A stretch of DNA of 64,000 nt, from assembly GCA_029204225.1 (NCBI GenBank), contig CM055104.1, positions 49,867,399-49,931,398 of the forward strand, in the 5' to 3' direction. This document shows, piece by piece, positions 1-10,737 of this stretch (the stretch's first letter is position 1; each line of letters opens with the position of its first letter). The DNA comes from Diphasiastrum complanatum (lineage: Eukaryota > Streptophyta > Lycopodiopsida > Lycopodiales > Lycopodiaceae). The translations under genes and the position numbers were made by a program. The notes under the pieces are model-generated. The model had not been told where the DNA came from. It did not search any database and was given only the letters and a program-made list of their open reading frames with translations.

Positions 1-295
1 ATTCTCACAGATCTCTTTTCAGGGTGGCTAAGCAGGACTCTTTTGCTCACTTTATTACAATATAAAACTAGTTTTAACAATTAAATGCTACCATAATGAT
101 CTTTGAATTGATTTTTTTATGTTCTATCATATTAAAAAATAAATTTTATGTAAGAATTTATGTCAAATCCTACAATAAAATATTCTCATAAAATCTAGAA
201 AAGATTATGACTTGCATGAATGACATTTAAAGCATGCAAGCCCATGTGGGGGACCCTCTCACATGTGAAGGGAGAGAAAAAAAACCACGTGGAAC
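1..295. other. AT-rich intergenic sequence, no gene seen
   Basis: I see no coding frame with recognisable motifs here. The stretch is AT-rich and ends in a cluster of CACATGTG/CCACGTGG-like palindromes that leads into the CCACGCGTGG repeats at 296. Confidence 0.5.
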
Positions 296-359
296 ATCCA
301 CGCGTGGATATCGCGTGAATTATCCACGCGTGGATAACCTCTGCGTGGATAATCCACGC
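296..359. repeat. Cluster of CCACGCGTGG palindromes
   Basis: ATCCACGCGTGGAT occurs as a perfect palindrome at 296-309 and 322-335. A third, split copy (GCGTGGAT, one base, ATCCACGC) lies at 343-359. The regular packing of self-complementary CG-rich words in AT-rich surroundings is seen directly. A role such as a protein-binding array or LTR promoter element is only inferred. Confidence 0.7.
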
Positions 360-387
360 GAAACTTGGATGCCAATAAAACCGTCAT

Positions 388-783
388 TTGGCTACAGTTC
401 TTTGGACATGCATTGGGCTTATCCCGATATGTCTTTCTAGCAGTGTGCTACATAGCTCTACAGACCTCTTAGTTCTTCGTGGATTTTGGTGGGGATCCTT
501 TGCAGGTCCTGATGATATTGCTAGGTTCTCTCATCAGGGTTATGTTCTTTTAGTAGGTGACTTCAATACTCACACAACCACTCGTCAGACAAAAATTCGT
601 GAGGGTACTGATTATCTTTCTATTCAGGCTTTGGATATGGGATTGACACGAGCTTCACAAGATATAGATACAATGACTACATCTTATGGAGAGCATCTAC
701 TTAGGGTGGATATTTCTAGGCATAACTCTGCAGCACAAGGTGAAAATCCACGACAATGGTTCAATTATATTGGTGGTAAATAA
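388..783 (+). pseudogene. LINE (non-LTR retrotransposon) endonuclease fragment
   Basis: The frame carries a GYVLLVGDFNTHT motif, the strand-Asp-Phe-Asn block of APE-type endonucleases encoded by plant LINEs, which nick target DNA before target-primed reverse transcription. Only about 130 codons are open. The N-terminal catalytic Glu region and the whole reverse transcriptase are missing, so this is a stub. The nominal start is simply the first start codon in the frame and is unlikely to be a true initiation site. A second LINE fragment at 3011-3918 runs the other way and cannot be the continuation of this one. Confidence 0.6.
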
Positions 784-820
784 TATGTACTTTTCACACA
801 TGTGATGACTTCTCAAACAA

Positions 821-1467
821 TGTGAATGATCTCCTAAGATGTGTGTGATTGCACATAGATCAATCTATATTGAGATACAAGCATACTAGCTCAAAAAACT
901 AAGGCAAAAGCACACTCACGTGCATCTAACATCAACCATTCATCACACATAGTGAAAGTTCACTTTCCATGAAACAAACTAAGTATAGATTTGGCTTGCT
1001 CTATGGTAGAGAGAGAACACAACATGGAGCTCTCGGGTAGAGAGAGAATGTAAAAAACAATCTAAGTGTTGGAGCTTCCTATCTCTCAATCTTGCTACAA
1101 AAAACTAAGTATGGACTCTCCCTCACTCCCACTCATAGTAGATCGAGGTCCAAGAGCATGGAAATGAAGCAAATTGATTGGACCTCTAAAACTCCACCTC
1201 TTACAATGATTGGACCTCCTACATGACACCTCTTACAATGATGGACCATTTTGGTGCACCTTCCAACATGATTGGCCCAAATTGACAAATGAGATCAAGA
1301 GGTGCTATGTCACTCATCCTCTAGCATCAAGCCAATTGTCACTAGCCTACACTACCACGAGCTAATCCACTTCAAAATTGGCCTAATCACTTATTTACAG
1401 GTCTACAATGAGTGGTTTTGAAAGAGGACCCCCAAACCTCAAGATAGATGGCTTTTACAATTTCACA
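821..1467 (-). repeat. LTR of a minus-strand copia element
   Basis: Read on the minus strand, the polypurine tract AAGGAGGAG (within 1468-1480) is followed by TGTGAAATTG, and the unit can end at TTCACA (821), giving TGTGAA/TTCACA inverted termini. The LTR of element A has TGTGAAAA/TTTTCACA ends and a similar length, so the families are related. The left boundary is a best guess; 801 is an alternative. No partner LTR is in the window. Confidence 0.6.
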
Positions 1468-1484
1468 CTCCTCCTTAAAAGAAA

Positions 1485-1770
1485 TCTATCTACTTTAACA
1501 TGGATCTTGGAATCAAGCCAAGACTAGATCTAAACTTTATGAAAGCACTCTTGAGCAATGATTTGGTGAGGATATCGGCAATACATGATGAAGATCCAAT
1601 ATGCTCCAAGTTGATTTCTCCTCCAATGACTTTCTCCCTTACAAAATGGTGTGCAATCTCAATATGTTTGCTTCTTGAAAATATGATTGATTTGATAAGT
1701 TTATCCACACTGGTCCTGCTATATAAAGCAACAAATTGTCATTTGTATTCTACAAGACAACTTTCATGAA
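1485..1770 (-). pseudogene. Copia RNase H C-terminal fragment
   Basis: The minus-strand frame has SRSKHIEIAHHFVREKV and then SSSCIADILTKSL, the conserved end of the Ty1/copia RNase H domain (the H-x-R-x-K-H-I and A-D-I-L-T-K blocks). It is nearly the same as the RNase H tail of element B (ARSKNIEVAHHFVREKLIG), which places both in one family. Only the last 70 or so residues remain. The reading frame becomes unrecognisable above about 1720, so the rest of pol is lost. An LTR follows immediately at 1467, as expected at a 3' end. Confidence 0.8.
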
Positions 1771-2239
1771 GCCACAACTTGTTGGGAATGGCCACGACTC
1801 TCGTCTAGAACCTAGCATCGTCTGGACAGTCTATGGCTTTGTGAAAGTTGCATTTGTAGAGAGTATACAATGTAAAATCCATATACAGAATACTTAATTG
1901 GAAGTAGCTACACTGCAAATACATGCAAAGCTCCAGGCACACAAATCAAATATCACTCGTAGTGAAGTGGACGAGATGTTCATGTGTCCAATAGATGCAT
2001 GAACACTAAACCACCTCAATGCAACTGCCACTTGATTCGTCTGCTTGGAGCTTTTCGAGTGCTTGTACTATAAGGACATCTGATTAGTTTTTTTTGTATG
2101 CGAGGGTCATACGTCATACTCTCCAGATTTTTTCATGAACACGATAATAGAATCTAAAGATATACTACTTGACAAATTTTGAATAACTAGGTGTCACACA
2201 ACAGTTTGGAACTTCAAAGGTGCCTCTTCCTTTGAATAT
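1771..2239. other. No gene recognised
   Basis: This stretch lies between the copia tail and the gypsy RT relic. I see no motif-bearing frame, no LTR boundary and no long repeat. It may be decayed TE sequence. Confidence 0.4.
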
Positions 2240-2716
2240 TTGAGTTCAGAAAATGGGCAATAAAGCCAAATACTCCAAAAGGACTCTGACTAGGAACGAT
2301 CAGGCCTTGCTGTAATAGATCGGAAACTTGTCGCTGGACCTTAGCTTGCTCAAAGTGGGACATACGATAAGGTGCTCAAGAAGGCAGATGGGTGCCTGGA
2401 ATAAGATCAATGTGATGATTGATAAATCGTGATGGAGGTAACGTAGAAGGCTCGACAAACACAGAAGTGTATGTCGTCAGTATATAAAAAATAACAGGTG
2501 GCAATAACGTAACAGGGGCCGGAGAAGTAGCCAACTGAACGCATAAAATTGCAGAGAAGAATGTAAGTGACAAATGCAAACAAGCATCTGAGTTTTTGAC
2601 CAATATTGAGGATATATTTTGGTGGGGACAATTGTGAATGTCGAAGGAGCGGGCGAGGACAACAAGCATTCTTTAAGTTGGCATGGATAGGGGCTTTGAA
2701 GGGAAGGGTTTGTCAA
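2240..2716 (-). pseudogene. Ty3/gypsy protease-RT junction relic (element J)
   Basis: On the minus strand the frame reads HHIDLIPGTHLPS, then APYRMSHFEQAKVQRQ and DLLQQGLIVPSQSPFG. This is the well-known start of the gypsy reverse transcriptase (the I-D-L-x-P-G, A-P-Y-R-M and I-x-P-S-x-S-P-x-G blocks). The upstream frame (2376-2669) would be the protease-RT linker. A stop follows LPS, and the RT palm with the Y-x-D-D motif is not present, so only the RT thumb-proximal start survives. No LTRs can be assigned to it. Confidence 0.75.
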
Positions 2717-3010
2717 TAGGAATTGACCAGCATCCGTTTCCCTGAAGCCCTTTTCTCTTGATATTTTTTTATTTTAGCATGTAGAATGCATCTAAACTTA
2801 TACGGAATGATTTCACACGTGTGAGGACTGTTGTACAACTAGTGTAGTATGGACATGGACAGTAGGCAAATGGATTTTATCATTCAATGTGTACTTTTCA
2901 TGATTTTACCTAAACTAGCATGCTAGAATGGAGATTTTCTACATTGTTATGATTGTGCGATGTGCACCCAATTTTGCCAAATCATGGATCCATTTATGTC
3001 ATCATTGGAT
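2717..3010. other. Spacer with TCACACGTGTGA palindrome
   Basis: No coding frame was seen. A perfect 12-bp palindrome TCACACGTGTGA lies at 2813-2824; the same word occurs in the LTR of element A (5911-5922). Confidence 0.45.
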
Positions 3011-3918
3011 CTAAATTTTAGATAGTAGGACCACATCATCAGCATATAATAGTATAGGGATAATAATATCCGCAAGAGGACAACAATCTCCACCCTCCTC
3101 TCTAATTATCCACCCTAGATCATCAATATAAAGAGCAAACAGAGTGGGAGAGAGTGGACAACTCTGCTTCACACCAATGGTGCTATGTATTGTTGGTGAC
3201 CGATGCGATCCATCTCTATAACGTGCCAAGACTCTCTCATATAAGGTGGTAATAGCCGCAATAATGATATCAGGTGTAAAACCTAGTCAGACCAGTCTTT
3301 GAAATAGGAGGTGCCAAGGTACCGAATCAAAATCCTTGCAGAAATCCACAAAGCAACAATATATTATCTTCTTCCTATGCTTAGCCTCCTCTACAATGCA
3401 TCGTAGTATAAAGATCTGATCTGTGGTGGATAATCTTGCCTGACCAAGAGCATGCAAGCCATCTGCCTCAGCTTGAGCAACAACTAGGGACTACATAATG
3501 CAGCCATAAATCTTAGCTATGGTGTGGCTAAGCATGATGGTGCGATAGTTTTCCACATTTGTTGGATCACCAGCTTTGAGGATGGGCTAAAGAAGGTTAG
3601 GGCACCAGGCTGTAGGAAAACTGGTAGCCATAGAGTGGTTAAAAATATGAGCAATGTATGGAGAGATAATGTGAGCAACAAGCTTTAGGAAATCAGAGTT
3701 CAAAAAATCGATGTTCTTTTGCCTTATGCAACTAAGCTTTTTTTTATTGTGTTTTCAATTAGCTCAGAGGTGAAGAGGGAGAACTCGGAGGGTCTGAGTT
3801 GAGTGGTATGTGGGGTGAAACAAGAAGACTCCACAAAGATAGGTGCGGCTGTATATGTCTTTTTGGAGAAGACCTTCCAAAACAAATCAACAGCTGATGA
3901 AAGCAGGGAGTCTACCAA
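3011..3918 (-). pseudogene. LINE reverse transcriptase relic
   Basis: The minus strand keeps, in order, ILKAGDPTNVENYRTIML (RT block 1-2), LSTTDQIFILRCIVEEA, a degenerate DF-x-KDFDSV block (catalytic Asp region), GVKQSCPLSPTLFALYIDDL and LLYADDVVLLS (the Y-A-D-D catalytic box). This order is diagnostic of plant LINE RT, which copies its RNA at the nicked target. Stops interrupt the frame (after the GCIM and FQRLV stretches), and the frame ends just after YADD, so thumb and C-terminal domains are gone. The upstream piece 3724-3918 is the pre-RT region. Enzymatically dead. Confidence 0.85.
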
Positions 3919-4183
3919 CTTGGCTGTTTTTTTTCCATATTTTTTTTTTCTGACAAGTGTGTGATATGTATATATTTTTTTTGAGCCAATAATAGAGGAG
4001 AATGGTATCTGGCATGCACAACTTGTTTATGAAGATGGTAGCACTCAACATTATACCATTTGTTGTGAGAGTAGCTTTTTTGGGAAAAGCCGATGTAGCG
4101 ACCTGTATCAGAGCATGCGATAAAAAAGTGCCTTCTGGTATGCGAGCAAGTACTAGTAACCCAACAGTGAGATAATCGGCCAT
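3919..4183 (-). other. Open minus-strand frame of unknown nature
   Basis: A 98-codon frame begins at 4183 (ADYLTVGLLVLARIPEGTF...) and overlaps the LINE relic. It has a hydrophobic start but no motif that I recognise. It could be further decayed LINE sequence upstream of the RT, or chance. No support for a real gene. Confidence 0.25.
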
Positions 4184-4205
4184 GTTTGCTTAGGACCTAA
4201 CATAT

Positions 4206-4478
4206 ATGACAAGATTACCAACACGATGGGATGATTTTTTGCCTACTTTGGCATTTGATCCAAATGAGCCATTAGTGTCTAGAGAAGTCAAAGATCAGTT
4301 ACCTTTGGCAGGATTGTATTACCAAGCATTGACGAAAATAAATTTGTTACTTGGACGACTACAAATTGGATCTCAAGTGCATGCAATTTTTTTTTTTACC
4401 GCATGCACAAGATTAGAATGTTACTCGACTAGAATTTATAGAAAAAGTTACATCTTTCTTGGTCAAAGTCCGCCATGA
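4206..4478 (+). other. Short open frame, unrecognised
   Basis: This is a 90-codon frame (TRLPTRWDDFLPTLAFDPNEPL...) with no motif that I can name. The run of T bases inside it and its position between TE fragments argue against a functional gene. Confidence 0.2.
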
Positions 4479-4489
4479 AGCCAATCAAA

Positions 4490-4570
4490 GTCCGGGAATT
4501 GGCCAATAGCCATTGAGGCCAAGTGCCCAAAATCCACCATAAATAGTGGTATTTTGTAATTCATTTCTCA
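4490..4570 (+). repeat. LTR promoter-like remnant resembling the F LTR
   Basis: The stretch around AAAATCCACCATAAATAG resembles 59965-60045 in the LTR of element F (AAAATCCACTATATATAG), including the preceding TTGAGGCCAA word. The likely TATA box is shared. This suggests an old LTR remnant of the same superfamily. Confidence 0.35.
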
Positions 4571-4656
4571 TGTTCAACCAAAGAAGGTGGAACCTTTACC
4601 ATTTTGCAATTGGATGTCCTTGCTCTTGTTGGATTTGCTTGTTGTTTCTATTTTTG

Positions 4657-4847
<191 letters not shown>

Positions 4848-4892
4848 CTTTGTGATTAGGATTTATTGATATAGGGCTAATTGTAGAATCAT

Positions 4893-5424
4893 AGCATGAA
4901 TGCGATCTGGAGACACTACTTGTATGGTAGTAAGTTTGTAGTGTATACGGATCACCAGTCTCTTGAGTATTTTTGTAATCAACATGATCTTCGGGGGAGA
5001 AAAGCTTGATGGGCTGAATTGATGCAAGAATTCGATCATGAAATTCGTTACGTTAAGAGGTAGCTCTAATCAAGTTGCAGATGCTCTTAGTCGGATCGGT
5101 GAACTGAACGAGTTGTCATTCACCCAGATTTCCACGGATCTATATCTTTTGCTGAGAGGAAAATATGAACCAGATTTCCATTTTGGTCACATTTGGAACA
5201 TTGTTCAAACCGGAAGAAATGTGGACAATGTTGAGTCAGAAACATAGGGGACTCAACTAACTAAGAAAGATAAGAAGATCATGGAACAGTTCACCATTTG
5301 AGATGGATTACTATTTTGGAATGGAAAAGTTTGTGTACCTGGGGATGATGAGCTCAAACGGAAGATTTTGTTTGAATGTCATGACATACCCTCTGCTAAA
5401 CATCCCGGTATACACATGACTCTA
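4893..5424 (+). pseudogene. Gypsy element G, RNase H and integrase N-terminus
   Basis: The frame reads FVVYTDHQSLEYF (RNase H, D-H-x-S-L block), then EIRYVKRGSSNQVADALSRI (RNase H end, the V-A-D-A-L-S-R signature of Ty3/gypsy), a spacer, and LKRKILFECHDIPSAKHPG (integrase H2C2 zinc-binding start). Stops occur at RGRKA*W and after NVESET. The sequence breaks off inside the integrase at the 5' LTR of copia A. The following codons of the same integrase resume on the minus strand at 19137, after duplication of CTCT(A/G). So G is one gypsy copy split by an insertion and an inversion. Confidence 0.85.
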
Positions 5425-6100
5425 TGTGAAAAATTGCCTACATTGGCAAATCTAGCCATGTAGAATATTGTATATTTTGTCAATATTTTTTGTTAGTCAC
5501 TTGAATGGCCAAAGTGCCACTTTAAATCCACACCTAAAGTAGGTTACCACGAGTCAAGAGGAGTGGTTGTGTCCATTTGGTAGTGATTCCTACTTTGTAG
5601 GATCTAGACCATGATTTATGATGAGATTTGTACCTACCATGCACCTATGGATCTAGGCTAGGGTTTTCACATTAGGGCAAGAAAGTTGAGTCTACTTCCT
5701 TATTACATGCTGGATTTTCACCTAACTTTGCAAAGGAAGTGTCTTTTACCATGTAATCTCATTCTCCATAGTGAAGAGATAGAAACTTTTTGGAGCCTCA
5801 AGGAGAAACTCGAGTTTTCTCTCATTGTATGATGATAGTGATTGATTCCAATGAAACTCAGCTTTGGCACACTCTAAACTCTGTCTACAGGCCGTACTAC
5901 AGCCTCATTTTCACACGTGTGAGGTTGGATTATAGTTTTTGATCAATGCTCTAATTGTCTCTACTTGTTTTCTATCAAGCTGCTAAACTAGATCTTGTTT
6001 TCTGATGACTAGTATCTGATAGATTGTTTAACAAGCACACAATCAACCTTGTGGATCATTCAAATATCCATTTATGGTCTTTACTATTGTACTTTTCACA
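5425..6100 (+). repeat. 5' LTR of copia A
   Basis: This 676-bp LTR has 8-bp inverted ends TGTGAAAA/TTTTCACA, next to a PBS. It contains the palindrome TCACACGTGTGA (5911-5922). The first 300 bp match 10438-10737 and the rest matches the reverse complement of 19138-19518. Confidence 0.95.
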
Positions 6101-6113
6101 TGGCATCAGAGCC
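6101..6113 (+). other. Primer-binding site of copia A
   Basis: TGGCATCAGAGCC lies directly after the LTR. It differs by one base from TGGTATCAGAGCC, the usual complement of the initiator Met-tRNA 3' end in plant copia elements. Confidence 0.9.
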
Positions 6114-6732
6114 AAGTACAAGGCCATTGATCAGTGTTTGAATCTAATCCAGTTTTAGCATGTTTTTGGTGCAAAAAGCTAGGATTGGAAGGGCGAACTG
6201 GTATCCAGGATCTGGTGAGGGGATTTGATCCCAAACTTTTTCGAAATCAAAATCCGTACTGTTCACACGTGTGGGCAACTCTGAACCAGCATTCAAAATC
6301 CCATATTCATCGGATCACTGCAATTTCATCTAGTGTCAATTTGATGTAATTTTTGGTGCAAATCCTAGAATAAGCTACCAAGATCACTTGCCATTAATTA
6401 GTTTTGAATTTGTTTCATGAGAACTAATTAATCTAGGCTGATTTTAGACCTCTTAAAGTGGAAACGAGGTCTAGAAAGTACATCAAAGTGAAAGAGAGAG
6501 ATAGAGTCAGTTATTGTCCAAAAATAGCCAAGATTGGCAAGATTTGCTTGAGAGTAGTTTTCACTTCATCTTATCTTCATTCTAGCCTTGTGAGGGAGTG
6601 ATAGAACTGTGATTACACGTCCATTGGTTGGATTAGAAGTCAACATTTGAGTGAAACACTGCAAGTTAGAAACCTTTGTGAGTTTCAAGTTCAAACAAAT
6701 CTATATCTTGTGTGTAGAATTTCACTAGTAAG
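6114..6732 (+). other. Untranslated leader of copia A
   Basis: This region lies between the PBS and the gag start. It has no motif-bearing frame. It contains a CACACGTGTG palindrome at 6264-6273. Confidence 0.6.
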
Positions 6733-7332
6733 ATGGGATCTGCTAGAGCATACCTTCTAGAAGCTAGTGAGAGGTTAAGTTCTACCAATTATGCTATTTG
6801 GAAAGTGAGGATGGACTCACTCATGGTGCTCCAGGATCTCTATGAGTTTCTGATTGATGACGAAGATGAACCTCTAGGTGCACAGGAGTTAGCTAAATAC
6901 AAGAGAAGATCTAGGCTTGCACTTCACTGTGAGAAGATGAATGTAAGTAATGATTTATTGAGAGAAGTATCAGCTTGTACCAGTGCTAAAGAGGCTTGGG
7001 AATCTTTAAGATCAATCTATGAGTCTAGTAACACTTCAATGGCTCTCATGCTTAGAAATCAGATTCTACAAAGCATGAAGAGAAGTGATGAGAGTGCACA
7101 GGTTTATGTGCTCAGAATCAAGTCTCTCAATAGGGAGTTAGCTTCCATTGGAGAGAAGATTCAAGATAGTGAGCTTGTTCAAATTGTCCTCAATGTTCTA
7201 GGGAGTGATTTTTCAAATTTGGTCCAAAGCTTTGCAATCCAAGACACTTTGCCCACTAGAATGTCTCAAGAAGAAGAAGGCACAAGAGAGCAAACAAAAC
7301 AACATTGCACATCAGGAGGAGGAAGAGGATGA
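6733..7332 (+). CDS. gag: Copia A Gag (UBN2-type), no zinc knuckle
   Basis: An ATG in good context starts a 199-codon frame with the copia Gag fold signature: LSSTNYAIWKVRMDSLM near residue 15, AKEAWESLRSIYE around residue 90 and the helix VYVLRIKSLNRELASIG around residue 125. Gag assembles the cytoplasmic virus-like particle that packages the element RNA. Family members normally end in a CCHC zinc knuckle before protease; none is found between here and 7386, so that piece has been deleted or shifted out of frame. A low-complexity Glu/Gly tail ends the frame. Probably translatable but defective for RNA binding. Confidence 0.8.
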   Translation: MGSARAYLLEASERLSSTNYAIWKVRMDSLMVLQDLYEFLIDDEDEPLGAQELAKYKRRSRLALHCEKMNVSNDLLREVSACTSAKEAWESLRSIYESSNTSMALMLRNQILQSMKRSDESAQVYVLRIKSLNRELASIGEKIQDSELVQIVLNVLGSDFSNLVQSFAIQDTLPTRMSQEEEGTREQTKQHCTSGGGRG

Positions 7333-7385
7333 TGAAGAGTAATCCTTGATGGTTTCCAACAAACCACCATCATCCAAGATCAACA

Positions 7386-8640
7386 CCAATGATTCTTGGT
7401 GGATTGGTAGTGGGGCTAGTTCCCACATGACGTATCAAAATGACATTTTTACATAGATCAATCTATACTGCAAGTAGTCAAGAATGTAAGATAAGTGGAA
7501 TAAGAACCATTCCATTGTATGTAGGATCATCCAAAAGGATGAATATTGAGAATGTTCTTTATGTTCCTAAGTTAACCAAGAATTTGCTTAGTGTTGGCCA
7601 GTTAATGGATAATGGCCTTGATGTACAATTTAAGCATGGAGTTTGTTCCATCCTTAGAAATGATGAATGTATAGCCAAAGGCTTTAAGCAAGGTAGATTG
7701 TTTAAGCTTGATGCTAATGTTGCAATGGAGAGTGTTAACTTGGCAAAGGTGGAGTTATCAAAGGTGGAACTGTGGCACAAAAGGTTGGGCCACCCCAACT
7801 TCAAAGCCATGGAATCTATGGTTGCAAAGGAGCTTGCAGTTGGACTCCCCAAGCATTTGTCAAAGTTTGGGAAGAGGTGTGAAGCATGCAGTCTCTCAAA
7901 GGCTCACAAACTACCCTTCTCAAGATCTACAACAATATCAAGCTCTCCTCTTGAACTCATCCATTCGGATGTTCATAGCTCTTCACATGAGTCTAATGGT
8001 GGTGCCAAGCATTATGTAATTTTCATTGATGACTATTCTAGATATGGTTGGATGTATTTCTTGTCTAGCAAATCTATGGTGTTTGATTCTTTTGTAAAGT
8101 TCAAGACTCTGGTAGAAAATCAACTTAGTACCAAGATTAAGGTATTAAGATGTGATAATGGAGGTGAATATATATCCAATAAGTTGATTGACTTTTGTAG
8201 TTCTAATGGCATAAAGAGGGAGTTGTCATGTCCATATACCCCTCAACAAAATGGAGTGAGTGAGAGAAGAAATAGATCTCTTTGTGAGTGTGCTAAGGCC
8301 TTAAGACTAGATGCTTCTCTATCCAAACCATTTTGGGGTGAAGCAATAACTTGTGCTAATTATTTGTGTAATAGATTGGCAAACCAAGCCATTGGAGGAA
8401 TCACACCATTTGAAGCTCTATTTGGAGAGAAGCCCAATCTCAAGGATCTCAAAGTTTTTGGATCCACTTGCTATGTACACCAATTCTTGGATAAGAGGAG
8501 GAAGGATGATGCAACATCCATCAAAGGCATCTTTGTGGGATATGGTGAGAATAGCAAAGGATATAGAGTCTTCAATCCCATCACTATCAAGGTGATAGTG
8601 AGTAGGGATTCATTACATCTGATGAAGGACATGATTGTGA
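7386..8640 (+). pseudogene. Copia A protease and integrase
   Basis: The protease block reads SWWIGSGASSHMT. The catalytic Asp of the DSGA motif is Gly (codon GGT, 7406-7408), so the retropepsin is dead, and a stop follows soon after. The integrase then reads VELWHKRLGHPN and CEACSLSKAHKLPFS (HHCC zinc-binding), ELIHSDVHS (first Asp), LRCDNGGEY (second Asp) and NGVSERRNRSL (Glu), so the D,D-E triad is complete. The tail FGSTCYVHQ and GIFVGYGENSKGYRVFNP is the copia GKGY-type C-terminus. A frameshift near 8610 separates it from the RT frame. Confidence 0.9.
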
Positions 8641-8641
8641 T

Positions 8642-10428
8642 TTGGATGATAATGATACTAATCATCTTGATGCCAAGGATCATGCTAGGATGGAGGAGGA
8701 GCTTCCAAGTGAAGAAGAACTTGAGGATCCACCTCAAGATGCAAGAACTCCAAGAACTCCAAGAAGATCTACAAAGGCAAGATCCGAGCCATTGAGGCTC
8801 ACCTATGATGGTCAAGGTGATCAAAGGGAAGGCTCATCATCTTTCACATCTTACACCTTTCTTACTTCAATGTTAGATGAGCCAACATGCTATGAAGATG
8901 CTTGTAAATCTAAAAGTTGGATGGATGCTATGCAAGTAGAGTATGATGCTCTCATTGAGAATCATACTTGGGATCTTGTGGATCTTCCTCAAGGGAAGAA
9001 ACCTCTTGATTGCAAGTGGGTATTTAGATTGAAGTATAATAAAGATGGATCAATAAGCAAGCATAAAGCTAGGCTTGTAGCCAAAGGTTTTTTACAAACC
9101 AAAGACATTGATTATGATGAGACTTTTGCTCCTGTGGCTAAGCTTGTTACTATCAGGTTGATCATTAGTCTTGCTACAACCTTCAATTGGGAGCTATTCC
9201 AACTTGATTTCACAAGTGCATTCCTCAATGGTTATTTGGAGGAAGAGATCTACATGAGGCAACCTGAGGGCTTCATCAAGGCAAAGCATGAAGGAAAGGT
9301 GTGTTTTTTGAAGAAGAGCCTTTATGGGCTCAAGCAAGCACTTAGAGCATGGTACTCTAGGCTAAACTCTTTTCTCATTTCCATGAATTTTGTAATGAGT
9401 GCCTATGATCCATAATTGTACATAAGATTTCATGATGGCATGATCATTATTCTTGTTTTGTATGTAGATGACATTATCTTGAGTGGTAATGATCTAGATG
9501 GAATTAGAGATGTAAAAATTGCTTTAGCAAAAGAGTTTAAGATGGTAGATCTTGGCCTATTAAGCTTCATTCTTGGAATAGAGGTTATTAGAGGATGTGA
9601 TTTTAGCTTCATTTGTCAATCTAAATATGCTACATCCATCCTAGATAGGATTTGGAATGAAGAATTGTGAAGGCATTGAGACACCAATGGAGCAATATGT
9701 AAAAGCATCTATTGGTTGTGATGAAGCATCCTTTGAGGACATCACATTATATAGAAGGCTTATTGGCTCCTTGATCTATTTAACTATAACTAGACCCGAT
9801 CTTAATTATAGTGTTGGAAAGTTAAGCCAATGCATGCAAAGTCCTCTAGTTTCACATTGGAAGATGGCCAAAAGGGTTCTTAGATACATTTCATCTACTA
9901 AGAATTTTGGCATTTTGTATAGAGGGACTAATCTTGGCTTAAGGGCCTATAGTGACTCGGATTTTGCAGGTGACAAAGTGGGTAGAAGATCAACAAGTGC
10001 TTTTGCCGCCTTTCTATGTGATGGAGTAGTATCATGGCTTTCCAAAAAGCAAGATACCATCTCCTTATCTTCCACAGAATCCGAATACAAGGCCTTGACA
10101 TCAACATGCAAGAGGTCTTGTGGCTCAGAAGGCTATTGTTGGAGCTTCATGTAATGGAGGAGGAGATCCCTATCATCTATTGTAACACCAATCAGCCCAA
10201 TCACTTGGAACTAATCCTACATTCCATGCAAAGAGCAAACACATCGAGATTGCTCATCATTTCGTAAGGGAGAAAGTGCAAGCCAAGGAGATCAAGATCC
10301 AACATGTGCCATCATCAAGTTGCTTGGCTGATTTGTTTACTAAATCTTTACCTTAAGATTCATTTGTCAAGCTTAGATCTTCAATTGGAGTGATTGATAA
10401 AATAATTGTGGTTTCCAAGGCTAGATTT
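8642..10428 (+). pseudogene. Copia A reverse transcriptase and RNase H
   Basis: The RT shows [50 protein letters not shown] and, after an in-frame TAA at 9413-9415, VLYVDDIILSGND with the catalytic YVDD box. RNase H follows with AYSDSDFAGD, SKKQDTISLSSTESEYKAL and a C-terminal KSKHIEIAHHFV-type block that survives only in shifted frames. Frameshifts lie near 9655 and 10110. The proteins would make and process the cDNA. The number of breaks shows that this copy is inactive. The closest relative in the window is element B. Confidence 0.9.
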
Positions 10429-10437
10429 GAGGAGGAG
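10429..10437 (+). other. Polypurine tract of copia A
   Basis: GAGGAGGAG lies immediately before the 3' LTR start TGTGAAAAATTG, where plus-strand DNA synthesis would be primed. Confidence 0.85.
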
Positions 10438-10737
10438 TGTGAAAAATTGCCTACATTGGCAAATCTAGCCATGTAGAATATTGTACATTTTGTCAATATT
10501 CTCTGTTAGTCACTTGAATGACCAAAGTGCCACTTGTAAATCCACACCTAAAGTAGGTTACCACGAGTCAAGAGGAGTGGTTGTGTCCATTTGGTAGTGA
10601 TTTCTACCTTGTAGGATCTAGACCTTATGCTGAGATTTGTACCTACCATGCACCTACGAAGCATGACTCTTGGATCTAGGCTAGGGTTTTCACATTAGGG
10701 CAAGAAAGTTGAGTCTACTTCCTTATTACATGCTAGA
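10438..10737 (+). repeat. Truncated 3' LTR of copia A (first 300 bp)
   Basis: It begins TGTGAAAAATTGCC exactly like the 5' LTR and stays alignable until TTACATGCTAGA. It then changes abruptly into an unrelated RT gene (element B). The equivalent point in the 5' LTR is about 5716. Confidence 0.92.

Larger units (their letters stand above)
5425..10737 (+). mobile_element. Ty1/copia retrotransposon A, 3' LTR split
   Basis: The 5' LTR is 5425-6100, the internal region is 6101-10437, and the 3' LTR starts at 10438 but stops at 10737. The missing 3' half is found inverted at 19138-19518. The 5-bp target duplications are CTCTA (5420-5424) and, on the other strand beside 19138, CTCTG. Domain order is gag, protease, integrase, RT, RNase H, as in copia. 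It sits inside the integrase gene of gypsy G. Several disabling mutations show it is non-autonomous. Confidence 0.92.

Noticed and set aside
388-3918. One continuous LINE element from the endonuclease and RT pieces
   Set aside because: The endonuclease is on the plus strand and RT on the minus strand, with copia and gypsy relics between; they are two separate fragments.
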